DNA of 64,000 nucleotides, taken from the NCBI GenBank assembly GCA_947034885.2, contig OX344750.2, forward strand, positions 44,440,821 through 44,504,820, read 5' to 3'. Below are positions 45,501 through 57,403 of the stretch, piece after piece. The notes under the pieces are model-generated. The model was not told the origin of the DNA, did not search any database, and saw only the letters and a list, made by a program, of their open reading frames with translations. A program made the translations under genes and the position numbers. Within the stretch, counting starts at the first letter, position 1, and every line of letters begins with the position of its first letter. Source of the DNA: Thuidium tamariscinum (lineage: Eukaryota > Streptophyta > Bryopsida > Hypnales > Thuidiaceae).

Positions 45501-46896
45501 GTGGGGTACCAAACTACCAATCAAAATGTCGTTTTTGAATTCACAGTGAAAATATTTTTAGTACTACCAACTTTGAAAGCCTCGCGAGAGCTCAAAAATT
45601 GGTATTTTACAACGGAATTTTTACCACAATATTATCTTTAAGTTAGTTATATGAATACTAAATTTAAAGTCCAAAAGACTCACCAAAAAAAAGTTATTCA
45701 AAATCTACCAACATGGGTAGTGGTGAGAAACATTTCACTACTTTCAACTTTGACACCTTCCTAAGGATTGAGTTTTTTTTCTTTTGCCATGAAACTTTTG
45801 TCATGAAACAATCTCTATGTTTTTAATATGTGGAGAAAATGTCAAGGTAAAAAAATTGTTTTTTAAGAAGGTATTTGAAATCTCCCAAGAAGTGTAGTTT
45901 TGAGAAAATTTTCACTATTGCCAACTTTGACACCCTCCTAAGGGCTAAAAAATTTGTTTCTTACAATGAATCTTTTTTTGTTAAGTCATCTCTATGTTGA
46001 TAATATGTGATCCAAATTTCAAGTTCAAATGAATTACCAAAAAGAAGATATACAAAATCTCCCAACATGTAGTTGTGAGGAGGAGTTTTTGAGCCCTTAG
46101 TATAGTGTTATTTTGTGGAGCAAAGTTTGACACGAATGTAAAAACTCAACCTCACAACTACACATGTTGAGAGATTTTGAATATCTTTTTCTGGGTAAGT
46201 GTTTTGAACTTGAAATTTGAAACATATATTATCAACATAAAGTTGATCTTATTCAAAAATTTCATCTTAAATAGACAAATTTTCAGTCCTTGAGAGGGTG
46301 TCAAAGTCGGCAATAGTGAAAATTTTCTCACAACTATACATGTTGGAAGATTTTGTATATCTTTTTTTCGGTAATTTATTTGAACTTGAAATTTATATCA
46401 CATATTATCAACATAGAGATGATTTCACAAAAAAAGATTCATTGTAAGAAACAAAATTTTCAGCCCTTGGGAGGGTGTCAAAGTTGGCAATTGTGAAAAT
46501 TTTCTCAAAACTACACTTCTTGGGAGATTTCAAATACCTTCTTAAAAAACAATTTTTTTACCTTGACATTTTCTCCACATATTAAAAACATAGAGATTGT
46601 TTCATAACAAAAATTTCATGGCAAAAGAAAAAAAACACAATCCTTAGGAAGGTGTCAAAGTTGAAAGTAGTGAAATGTTTCTCACCACTATCCATGTTGG
46701 TAGATTTTGAATAACTTTTTTTGGTGAGTCTTTTGGACTTGAAATTTAGCATACATATAACTAACTTAAAGATGATACTGTGGTAAAAATTTCGTCGTAA
46801 AATACCAATTTTTGAGCTCTTAGGAGGCTTTCAAAGTTGGCAGTACTAAAAATTTTTCCCCGAAAATTCAAAAACGACATTTTGATTGGTACCCCA
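45501..46896. mobile_element. 1.4 kb fold-back element built from tandem sub-units
   Basis: The left end GTGGGGTACC and right end GGTACCCCAT are inverted, and the two halves are complementary along almost their whole length, turning near 46100-46200. Each arm holds three diverged units of 150-190 bases with the phrase CAACTTTGACACCTTCCTAAGG. The same units stand in direct order upstream of the hAT-like gene (4600-4990). Block copies at 31400 and 61770 lack the insertion. Confidence 0.8.
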
Positions 46897-46929
46897 TTGT
46901 AGAATGAAATTTTTAGATTTTTTCTTTTA

Positions 46930-46930
<1 letters not shown>

Positions 46931-47001
<71 letters not shown>

Positions 47002-47043
47002 ATGTATATGTATGTATATGCCTAGATATATATAGATATATGT
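46931..47043. repeat. TA and TATG microsatellite
   Basis: More than twenty uninterrupted TA units are followed by six TATG-like units and mixed TATATG. A shorter TA run lies at 47328-47345. Confidence 0.95.
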
Positions 47044-47417
47044 ATGTATTTGTTAGATAAATGGTATAATATGCATGAGTATTTATGGCCCTTGTACCCA
47101 ACACCGTTTCACATACTAAATGTAGGAAAACAGTAGATATGGACATCATTAGAATGGAAGGTATGCATGCCTGTTATACTTGTTATGTATACCTTCTAAT
47201 ATGTAAAGATATTTATGAGCAAAATAAATTGTTATGCATAAATATGAATTAGAAAAATTTAACACTATTATGAACTTGAAAAAGAATATCATTATTACAT
47301 AACTAAAAAATGGAGTATTTATTTCAAATATATATATATATATATACAAAGGGTCAAACTTACAAAGAAATTACAAATGATAAACTTTCTATAAATATCT
47401 ATTTCAAAGAAATTAAT

Positions 47418-50400
47418 TTAAGAAATGGATAAGCGAGCTTTTGGAATGACAATCAAAGGGTGAGCTCGTACATGCCCAATTCCTTCACGTGCTGACATAT
47501 CTAAATCCATAGGTTGCAAACCATTCGGAAGAGACCAATCAAAAGATTGCAAAAAAGTTGCAACCATAATGTGAACCAAAGTGGAAGCTAGCATGATGCC
47601 TGGACATTGTCTGCGCCCAGCTCCAAATGGTAGCATCTCAAAATTTTTGCCTTCAAAGTGCACATGAGCATGAGGCATCCCATCCAAAAATCTTTCAGGC
47701 TTGAAAGTCAAAGGATCTTCCCATATCCTTGGATCTCGAGCAATTGCAGTGACATTTACAAAAATGAGTGTTTTTGGTGGTATGTCATACCCCAAAACCT
47801 TGCAAGGTTTTTCATTTGCATGAGGAATTAACACTGGGAGAACCGGGTGAAGACGAAAGTTTTCTTTGATGATGGCTTGTAAATACTTGAGGTTAGGAAT
47901 GTCCGCATCTTCCACTCTTCGAAACTTGCCTACAACAGTGTCAAGCTCTTCTTGCACCTTCTTCATTACAATGGGATTGCGAATGCATTCCGCAATTGCC
48001 CATTCTATTGTATCGGTTGTTGTACCTATACCTCCTGTAATAGCATCCTAGTTTTCAAAAGAGAAAAAAAATTTAGAGGTGTCGTATTTAAACCTATTTA
48101 TAAGATGAACTTGAAGACTTGAGATCAATAATATAATTTTAAAAGTTTGACAGAAAATAGGAGTTTTTATGTATTTGAAACTTTTATGTATAAATTTCAC
48201 CACATAATTTTCATTATACAAATCATCAATTTTAGAGTGAAATAACCTTCAAAATAGTCCTCTTGAGACTATCTTTCACTTCGTTCTTTTCAAAACTTCA
48301 ATTTGGTGAAGTCATTGAAATAAAAATAATAAATAAATAAAATAAAATTTTGATAGCTTCTACTTTATGAAAAGGAATTGTTCTCTTACCCACAATGTAC
48401 TCTTGATGTTGTCATTGGTGATGCCAAATTTCAATGTCTCATCCTCAATTTGGTCTAGAAAGACATCCACCATATCTTTGACAAAAATTGAACTACTTTT
48501 CCGTTGTGCAACATGCTCAGTTATTATTGGAGACATGAAAGCATCCATTCTCTCTCTCAGCTCTTGCATTTGTCTTTCAAGTCCAAAAATGTCCATCCAC
48601 TTGAACATAGGGATAAAGTCTCCTGGATTTATAGTTTGACCATATTTGTTGATGTCTATCAAAATCTTTCTTAAATTGCTCACTTGTTCAAGTTCTTGTT
48701 CATAATGTTTCTCATCAAAATCCATTGCCATAAAACGCCTTTTGAGAATCACACGTGACATGATGTTAGTTACGGCCACTTCAATGTGGCTCTTCACAGG
48801 CACCATTGTGACACCATCTTGGGGAATCACACTCATGACATGAGCAATTTCTTCCACTCTCACATTTGCTGCTAGTTGAAGTTGCTTATTGGTGCTAAGT
48901 TGCATGTGAAGTATTTTCTTCAAGTGCAGCCTCATAGGTGAGTCCGATGTCAAGGCTACATCTAGTATCAAATACAATCACAATTGTTAGAAAGATGAAT
49001 TTTAAACTACAAAAGTTGAACTGAACTAAAAACCACTAAAATGAAATGACTCTTATATTAGTTTAAGAAATAAAGAACTTCTTAATGCCTAGAGCTTTGA
49101 AAACCAGAAACGTTTTACTATTTGGAGACGTGAATCATACATTTGAAATGGTAGTATGGTAACTACACTTATAACCCATTATCAATAGTGCTTCAAATGT
49201 GACAACAAAGTTTGGATCTTGAAGCATAAAAGAAAATTAGATATTGATTATTCATGATGTACACTATCAAACCCTAATAGTCTATAAAAGCCTATTCATG
49301 TTTGTTTAGTAGATCTAGAGGCATTATCTAAGAGACCCATGATTTATTCATACATTAATCATATTAAACGTATTGAAGTATATTGGAATCTTCTTTTAGT
49401 TGCTAACAAGATTTTACAAAAATAATTCATATTTAGTAATACAAACTATCACTAGAAGGAGCTTGTGTTTTCCTGAATTTGTGTCAAAGTTGATGAATGG
49501 GTTCCTTCTAGTCTTTGCTTTGTTTTCATTAGTATCAATCCAGAATAAGAGAATTTAATACCTTAATCAACCTAAATCTATCATTCTACTATTGAGCATT
49601 CCAGACACTCAAGCTTCTATCTCTTCCATATTTGAAAACAAAATGCAATGATCTAAAAAACCATCTTCATAACCTCAACCAAACTCCGTTTGTACAAATG
49701 CCAATCACTCACAGGGTAAGGAGAGGCATGTAATCTTCCAAAACTTTGGGTTTGTCTAGCATTACCAGTTTTTACTTTTAACTTGTTCATAGAAGATATA
49801 TCTAACATGAAAATGGAGCCTTGTTATGGAAACAACACTCAGTCATGACTACCTTGGTTTGTGTGTTATTTCTCAAAAATTATGAAATATGTATTTTCAT
49901 GTTACATTCAGCATCCTCAATGAGGAATTCGAATCTAAGTTAGTTTCCGAGGAGAGGAAGAGGAGGCCTCAAGGTACCTCCAGGACAAATCACATCTGCA
50001 AAAGATGTTGCAATTCGGTTTGCGAAATTGGGGCCTTGAGTCTTGAGAATCTCTTTTGCTGCCGCAGGCGAGGTAGCCACCACAGCGAGTTTTGGCCCCA
50101 ACCACACGGACATCAGCGGGCCATACGTCTCCGCCAGTTTGGCAAAGTCTTGTAGTGGGAATCTGCCCAGCCGGTGCAAGGATCCGATGATGGGGAGACC
50201 CCGCGGGCCTGGTGGCAAGTTCTTGTATTTGCTGCCGGTGAGCAACTTGGCAAGCAGCAGAAGGCCAAGCACCACGGCACTCACAACCTGCGCAGATCGA
50301 CAGCACCATCGACAAGTAGATTCATGAGATTATGCACAAAAACCAGCTTAATTTGAGCAAACATTTGGAGACTCATTCAACTGCTATCCACACTATCAAT

Positions 50401-50733
50401 CATACGTTTGTGCATACACACAGCAGGTCTTGTTTGAGCAATAGTAAGGCAAATTCAAACTGATATCTACACTGCATGCATTCTGTGGTGCATATAACAA
50501 ACAACTTTGAGACTGACCAAGGTTAGCATTTTGAGACTGAACTGATACGTCTTCACATTCCTGTGGTTGCTCAGAATATATATCAAAATTTTGTGGCCAA
50601 ACTGATATCCATACTCTAAAGGGAGAGCCTACAGGTCTACTAATGTATGATCAGATGGTTTGGGAAGCAGAGCCTGAGAGAGAGAGAAGCAAAATGATAT
50701 TACAGTCCAAGCTCCAGAAGCCTGCATCGCCAT
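47418..50733 (-). CDS. Cytochrome P450 (plant microsomal, CYP71-clan-like), four exons
   Basis: Proposed exons: 50733-50704, 50287-49978, 48961-48390, 48047-47418. All introns have GT/AG ends and phases agree, giving 513 residues, a normal P450 length. Visible parts: an N-terminal hydrophobic anchor (VVSAVVLGLLLLAKLL), proline-rich hinge PPGPRGLP, I-helix GGIGTTTDTIEW, K-helix ENFR (ExxR), FKPERF, and heme ligand loop PFGAGRRQCPG. It should be an ER-anchored haem monooxygenase of unknown substrate. Oddities: the I-helix acid before TT is Gly, and the C-helix WxxxR is not conserved (SPMRLHLKK). Exon 1 is inferred: the large second exon has no in-frame ATG, while an ATG at 50325 leads to a stop after 14 codons. 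The gene may therefore use the small first exon, or may carry a frameshift. A damaged duplicate is at 39145-40979. Confidence 0.8.
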
Positions 50734-50961
50734 TGTCGCCGTGGCTGTGGCCGAGAAGGTGGAAGCTCTCGCTTTGTTCGTTCACAATTCCACTTCTGCA
50801 AGTGAGTCTGAGGAAGTGGAAGCTTCTCCGGATTCCCAGCTGCCACGGGACTCATGAACTCACTCTCGCTCCAACTGGGCTCCAAGTGCACATTGGTGCT
50901 CCAATAGTGCGAGACGGACAACATGCGAATGGCACTACTGACGTTGGCTCACCGTTATATA
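50734..50961 (-). promoter_or_regulatory. P450 promoter and 5' leader with TATA box
   Basis: On the minus strand CTATATAACGG places a TATA box at 50961-50955. The proposed ATG (50733, in GACAATGG context) lies about 220 bases downstream, leaving a leader of roughly 190 bases. The stretch is clearly GC-richer than the flanking DNA, like the first large exon. Confidence 0.5.
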
Positions 50962-50996
50962 GCGAGGGAGCAGGAAGAGTCGTAGTGGCAGGCTGA

Positions 50997-51448
50997 CAAT
51001 TTAAGTGGACAAGAAAAATAAAGATCAGATTCCACAACCTGATCTTTTGAACTTGACTACTATTATTATTCATGTATTTTAATTTAATATAAATTATTTT
51101 GGACAAATGAAACGGAATTTCATTGCAAAGGGTAAAGTTGCCTTTAATTTCAAATCAAATCGTACCTTGTTGCAGGATTCTGACCCATGGAAGAGAGTGG
51201 TGATGCTTCTTTGGAACTTTAGTGTTGTATGAGCCAGCCCATCCACGAAATTGCATCTGTACTATACTAGCACTGTGGACAACCATGAGGCAATGAGCAA
51301 GAAAAGGGGTTCATGCCCTGCACGTTGATGCAGGAGCACCAATTGAAAGTATATTTTGTACCAGTGGGGGTGTAATATCACAGAGGGCACTTGCTGACCG
51401 TATGTCATTGTACGCATACGATTGGGTGAATAAAAGGAGTGAAGTACA
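50997..51448. other. Upstream flank of the P450 gene
   Basis: Mixed-composition DNA with no reading frame and no repeat end recognised. It may hold distal promoter sequence. Confidence 0.3.
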
Positions 51449-52183
51449 GGGTGAATGCAAGAAACACCTATACTATTTGTTGCGTTTTACTACAGTACTC
51501 ATGACTTTTTCTGGAGTACTTTAAAATTAGAAAATTAATTTGAAAAAAATTTGAAAAATATGAACAATGTATAGACCTCTAAGATGAAGGTTTTCACCGT
51601 AGGAAATTGATAGAAAAATTCTCTAAGTAGGAGAATTAAAAAAGTGCCAAACCTCAAGAAAATACATACTTTCATGTTTTAATTTGGGAAAAATAGTAAA
51701 AATAAGTAAATTCAAAAAATAAAAAGTGGCCATTTGCAACAATTCTATGGAGATGGTCATTCACCAAAAAAAACACCAAAATAATATTTTATATGTTTCA
51801 AAATTCAAGCAGAAAGAAGCTCACTTTTGTAGACTTCTACACCACACAAAAATAACTTTTTTCAAAATCCCTCACGTGGAGAGATGTGAATCTACTAGAA
51901 GACCATCTCATCAAAATTTCATCTCATAATCATTAAAAAAAAGGTACTCCTTAGTACTAAAAACCTCCAAATTCTCATTTGTGACATTTAATCACTAGTA
52001 CTATTTTAGTATTAAACTATTTTTGAAAATTATGAAAAAATTATGTAAGGTGTATGATAGACATGAGTACCTTCTCTAGAAATCTTGAGTCATTTCGAGC
52101 AAAAATGCAAAAGTTATGACCAAAAAACAGATCAGCACTTAGCATGTGACGGAAAATAGTACAAGTGTTTCTTGCATTCACCC
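51449..52183. mobile_element. MITE with 4-bp target duplication TACA
   Basis: Ends GGGTGAATGCAAGAAACACC and AAGTGTTTCTTGCATTCACCC, flanked by TACA at 51445-51448 and 52184-52187. It is 735 bases, in the same family as 21985, 22552, 43158 and 53200. Confidence 0.9.
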
Positions 52184-52259
52184 TACATATGTACACCCAT
52201 AATCAACATGGCCTAAAATGCAATGCCTACATTTTGGCAAGAATGCCTAAAAAACTCCT

Positions 52260-52960
52260 TGGACATATTAAGGGAGGAGGCTCAAAAACCACTCATCTAA
52301 GGTCTGGTTTGCCTTTTTCATGTATCTCCTGAGATGTAAACATTTTTAGTTTATTTTTCAGTCAAAGAGAAATAGATGAGGAATCTAACTCAACTTGTTT
52401 CATATTTTTTGAAGCATTATTGAATTAGTTATGAATTTTCAAACACAATCTGGTGTAGGGCCCTATTTGTAATCATAGGCCCTTCGACCCCATCCATGCA
52501 TATTTTGAAAAAAAATCAGGGCTTGTTCAAAAACTAGCATTGCTACATGTGTAAAGTAATTGAAATGGTTTCTAAAAGTGTTTTTTTCAAAATCTGAAAT
52601 GAATGTTTGATTTAATCATTATTTCAAATTTTTCAATACTTGTAAGGTAGTTGAAGAACAAATTCTAATTTTGAATTAAATTAGTAGACACCTAGCTACT
52701 TAGTTAGGAATGAACCAAGTCTGGTTCTTCAACCATCCATTGAAAAAGTAAAAACAAATCTCATCAAGCTCCATTGTAATCCAGAGGTCATTTTTTCAAA
52801 GTTCACATGTCCATTGTAGAGCCCTACTGGATGGTTGCAAAAGCATGCTCAATTTTAGAACCCTATCCTATACATGTATTTAATATTGTTCCTATATTAT
52901 GTTCTTAGAGAATGCATTGTACATTTAATTTGGACAAAAATCAGGTTGGTTATATTTTTT
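52260..52960. repeat. Repeat-block fragment
   Basis: Matches 31640-32000 and then, without the split MITE, 37549-37800. The junction at 52616-52622 (AATCATTATTTC) is the empty TA target of the CAGTGGAAACACCC MITE. TTAA at 52612-52615 is an empty piggyBac-type target that is occupied at 63297. Confidence 0.65.
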
Positions 52961-52969
52961 TAAACTATT

Positions 52970-55261
52970 GTTTTACCAAAATGTACTCTAAAACTGCCAT
53001 TTCAAGCACACATGCCAAATTTTAGGAAAAGAACATTTTTTGGATACATGTAACTATAGGATCTTGTAGTAAGATGGTCTAAGAAGATTTGAAAAAAGGT
53101 TCAGAAATTTCTACCGTGTGGATTGCAAGATATTAGCATAACTTGAATTGACACAAATCTTTTTTTTGGCCCTACTAAAAATTGGATAGTTGCACTTTAG
53201 GGTGAATGCAAGAAACACTTGAAGCCTTTTGTCACACCTTAATTTTTTCTTTTTCTTTTAGCCATAACTTTTGTGTTTTAGCTCCAAATGACTCAAAATT
53301 TATAGACAAGATACTCATAGCTATTATGTATCTAAGATGAATTTTGGAGATTTTTTTAAAATAATTTATTATTTTTAAATAGCCCCAAAAATTTCTTACA
53401 TTACTCAATTTAGGGGTTTTTAGCACCATTTATCTCCCAAAAAAATAATTTTTATCTAAAACTTGAAGATGATGGTCTCCTAGTAGACTGATACCTAATG
53501 TCGAAAGGAATTCTAAAAATAATTATTTTAAAGTGTTGTACAAGTCCATAAAGAGAGCTTCATTCTGCATTTTTTTCCAAAGGTATAAAACATTATTTTG
53601 GTGAGTTTTTTGGTTAAATCTCATCACCAAAAAGTTTTTTCAAGTTTCGTATTTTTATGTATTTTTCAAAAAAATAATACTATTTTTAACAAATTAAAAT
53701 GTCACAAGTTGTATTTTCTTCACCGGAATTTTATGAGAATTCTATGTCCAAAGTTCCGGTGAAGAAAATACAACTTGTGACATTTTAATTTGTTAAAAAT
53801 AGTATTATTTTTTTGAAAAATACATAAAAATACAAAACTTGAAAAAACTTTTTGGTGATGAGATTTGACCAAAAAACTCACCAAAATAATGTTTTATACC
53901 TTTGGAAAAAAATGCAAAATGAAGCTCTCTTTGTAGACTTGTACAACACTTAAAAATAATTATTTTTAGAATTCCTTTCTACATTAGGTATCAATCTACT
54001 AGGAGACCATCCTCTTCAAATTTTAGATCAAAATTCGTTTTTTTGGAGAAACAGGGTGCTAAAAATCCCTAAATTGAGTATTATGAGAAATTTTCGGGGC
54101 TATTTAAAAATAATAAATTATTTTTAAAATATCTCCAAAATTCATTTTAAATATATAATAGCTATGAATATCTTCTCTATAGATTTTGAGTCATTTGGAG
54201 CTAAAACACAAAAGTTATGGCTAAAAGAAAAAGAAAAAACTAGGGTGTGACGAAACGCAACAAATAGTACAAGTGTTTCTTGCATTCACCCTTTAGAAGG
54301 TCACATTTGCATTAAAAAATCTTCAAAATGGTGGGTGTTCTTGGGACTCATTTTTCAAGCAACGGTACTAGTATGTAAGCATAAATATGTGAGCATGAAA
54401 ATGTGAGCATGTGAGCCTTGGGCATATATATATAAGTAGATATACTACCACCATTAAAGGTCCTTATAATAAAAACACCTATAATAGACGTATGCATAAT
54501 ATAATTACACTATAATAATTAAAATATTTTTTTAGTAAAGACACTTATATCATAGGTGTCTTTCAGGCTCCTAGGCTTAGTTCATTAGGCTCACGTAACA
54601 GCAACCTTTATTTTTCAAGGTAAGTTGGCTACATGCTTGAAAAATTTCAAATCATTTGAAAATGTACAACATATAGGAAAAAAATAGTAAATAAAAAGAA
54701 TGTAGAGAATGATTGAAAACACTAAATTGTTAAGAATTTAGTTCTAGAATTGAAAAATGTCTATTCCAATGGTTTTAGTGTTGTAACAAAGTAATAAACA
54801 ATTTACATCCATTGTTTGTTTGTTTTTTCAAAAATATTGAAAATTAAGCTAAATAAATCATAAATGACTTCAAAGTTTATTTTAGTGCAAAGATTCTTTG
54901 AGTGCATGCAAACTAAATCTTCTTATAACTATCATTTCATTAATCAAATTGGAATGATTCAAAACTTTCTACATATATAGAAATCTAGAAAATCAATTTT
55001 AAATATAAATTTATCAAAAAATTGAATCTTCCAAAAAAATTTGACTTGCTCGGGTTGCCTAGATATCAATGAGAATTACATGATGGGCAATAACTTTTCA
55101 ACCATGTAGTCAAAAATTATGAAAATTATTGGGCCTTAACAACACTCCTCATGCACATGTTGTGTGAAAATTTCAAAGAAAAGAAATAAATACTTTGTTT
55201 GTAGTGAGTTGCCCAAAATTGCTATATTGCCAAAAATACACTTTAGTCCTTTAGGGGTTAA
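52970..55261 (-). mobile_element. piggyBac-type MITE carrying later insertions
   Basis: The right border GTCCTTTAGGGGTTAA ends at 55261. The sequence is collinear, inverted, with 19038-19970 (AAAACTGCCATTTCAAG near 52990, GAATGATTCAAAACTTTC near 54953). It is interrupted by the fold-back MITE at 53200-54291 and by an unassigned insert at about 54360-54600. The left terminal TTAA was not found. Confidence 0.6.
53200..54291. mobile_element. Palindromic MITE with 4-bp target duplication TTTA
   Basis: Flanked by TTTA at 53196-53199 and 54292-54295. Ends GGGTGAATGCAAGAAACACTT and AAGTGTTTCTTGCATTCACCC. The two 520-base halves are nearly perfect complements meeting at a short hairpin around 53726-53750 (CACCGGAA..TTCCGGTG). 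It is the only fully palindromic member of the family. Confidence 0.9.
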
Positions 55262-55528
55262 TAAACAAGGACAAAATTTGAAGGTGTGAAGGAAAACAAT
55301 GGGCCTTCCTTGTTAGAAGAAATAGAATTACAACAATTTGTCCAGATCCAAAGCATAAACACAAATAGTCAAGGAGAATTCTATTTTAAAAATACCTTAT
55401 TCTTACCACTGTGGAGGCTGCCCAAAGTGATGTCAATATCTTTATTTTAGGAAGGTAACTTACCTCAGAGGCAAATATTGTTATGATTTTGTTTCTTTGT
55501 AAATTGGGGATAAAGTTAGAGAAGAGTA

Positions 55529-56230
55529 AGGTAGAAGGCTCTTAAATGGAGCGGGTTCTAAAATGGTGCCCTATCTTAAATGTACAATAGTTGTACATGT
55601 TGCTTTTTCATAGCCTTCAATAGTGTACTGACAGTGTACATTGTAGCTAGGGCACCATTTTACAGCCTTATGCCCTTTCAACTTCAAAATTTGATAACTA
55701 ATTCAAAAAAATCAGAAAAATATGAAACGACTTGGGTTAGATGTCAATTCTACTTGTTTTTCAAGGAAAATTTACTGAAAAATATTTCTAGTCATAGGTT
55801 TTACCTGCCTGAAATTCTGTTTCATCCCTTAGAGCATCCCCATGCCTCGCTCGGGCAAATGGCCCAACTAGGGACCACTTGCCGAGCCATTAAGGAAGCC
55901 CGGGCCTAGCTAAAAAAATTTGCCCCACCCCAACACGGCCAACGAGGCGGGGAAGCAAGCTATTTCGGACTTTGAGGTGCCACCTCATGGTTGCCACCGA
56001 GAATCAATTCTTTTAAACTCAAAAAGTACCTCGAACAAGGGAATGAAATCTAAAATAATTGTACACCGAGCCTAGCCACACACTCGCCACTTGGCCGTGC
56101 CATTCTCAAATTTGGCCGGGCCTGGCTACTTACCCAGTTTGCGCCGAATTTCAAGTGGCCGTGGGGATGCTCTTAGATGGTCCATTACAGGACTTCTTAT
56201 ATAAGTACCTGAGTTAATCAACATTACTAA
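55529..56230. mobile_element. Possible TA-type element interrupted by a Tourist-like MITE
   Basis: The left end AAGGTAGAAGGCTC follows TA at 55527-55528. The interior shares TTGTACATGTTGCTTTTTC and the GGGTTAGATGTCAATTCTAC stretch with 20660-20850. The right end was not resolved. The Tourist-like MITE sits at 55832-56172. Confidence 0.4.
55832..56172. mobile_element. Tourist-like MITE, TTA duplication
   Basis: Ends GAGCATCCCCATGCC and GTGGGGATGCTC, flanked by TTA (55829-55831 and 56173-56175). It is 341 bases and GC-richer than the surroundings. Confidence 0.8.
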
Positions 56231-57403
56231 GTTACAAATTACTTGGGATTTGGGTCTCTGCAATTGTGGGTGACCAACTATTGCATGTTTTTAGGGTATT
56301 TCATTGAAATGGCAATATTCCATTGACTTGTTACAATTCACAAAAAAATTCAAATTTTTAATTTTATGTAAATACAAATGTGACAAAGGAATGATGAGAG
56401 CAACTAAAATTTTATTTTTCTGAAAAAATATGAATATTTTATGAATGTTTGAAGTATGCAACCTAATTGGTCAAAAGAATCTATAGACTATCCAAAATTA
56501 GAAAAAAGTGTTTTTGTAATGGCCATCTTATCATCTAAAGCAATTTCAACATTTTCTAACATGGCTACATGAATTCCTAACATGGTAAGTTATGATATGA
56601 AAGAATAAAGAAAATAACTTTTTATGATGAGTTTACACTAATAAGGTATAAGTGTCTAGTGATAGTCACTAATAACTCTATGATCATCTCTCAAGGCACT
56701 GAATATGGCTGTACAACAACCTAATGTAGTCGTAGTCCCAATTTTTTTTTTAAATTTGTCATGGGTAGATAGATATCTCTAATGACTAGTTAACTAGAAG
56801 CATATCATAGGTGGTTGGATTGTCATAGGTAAGTTTACCTTATATGTAATATAGAAGTAGACAATCCAAATGATTTTGGCAATTCCTTACTAGAATCCAA
56901 CATGGTCCAAAGATGACCAATAAGGAAGTAGGAAATATGTGATTTGAGAGGCATCTTTTAGTCAATTTGTACTTGGGCCAAAAATTTGCCAATTTTTTTT
57001 TATTTAAATCAATTATATCATTCAAATAAATAAATTATATTATTAAAATAAATAAATATAGATATAAGGTAACAAAAATAGACATCTTCATCTCAAAATT
57101 GATTCCCTCATGAGTGATGGAAAAAAAGAAGCATATATATATATATAAAGAATTAAAAACCTAATTTTGCCTTTAGAAAGGGGAGAATCAAGATTGTCTC
57201 AAATAATCTTGACCTCAAAATTTTAAAGATGCTAAAATTCCAAACCCTTTCTAGACTCTATAATAATGAAGTACAAAGCCTTAGTGTACAAAGTAAAGTC
57301 TGATAATATAGGTGATAGACCCCTTTTAGTTGATGCTAGGAACATATTATTTTCTAGAATCAATTAGAAGTGCTATTTTAAATTTATTACAAAGACCCTT
57401 ATA
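56231..57403. other. AT-rich stretch, nothing recognised
   Basis: Very AT-rich with short TA runs (57137-57148). No gene and no paired transposon ends were seen. Confidence 0.35.

Larger units (their letters stand above)
42110..47180. repeat. Dispersed repeat block, copy 2
   Basis: Collinear with 28990-31640 (copy 1) and with copy 3, but interrupted by the elements at 43158, 44182, 44797 and 45500. After 47180 the block breaks off in the CATGCCTG region and seems to resume near 52265 (GGGAGGAGGCTCAAAAACC), with the intact P450 gene between the two parts. Confidence 0.65.

Noticed and set aside
46913-47349. Small frames over the TA microsatellite
   Set aside because: Tyr/Ile/Thr repeats come from TA and TATG units and carry no coding signal.
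50643-50996. 117-codon plus-strand frame upstream of the P450 gene
   Set aside because: It lies over the P450 promoter and leader, crosses the TATA box and has no domain; it is more simply explained as non-coding.
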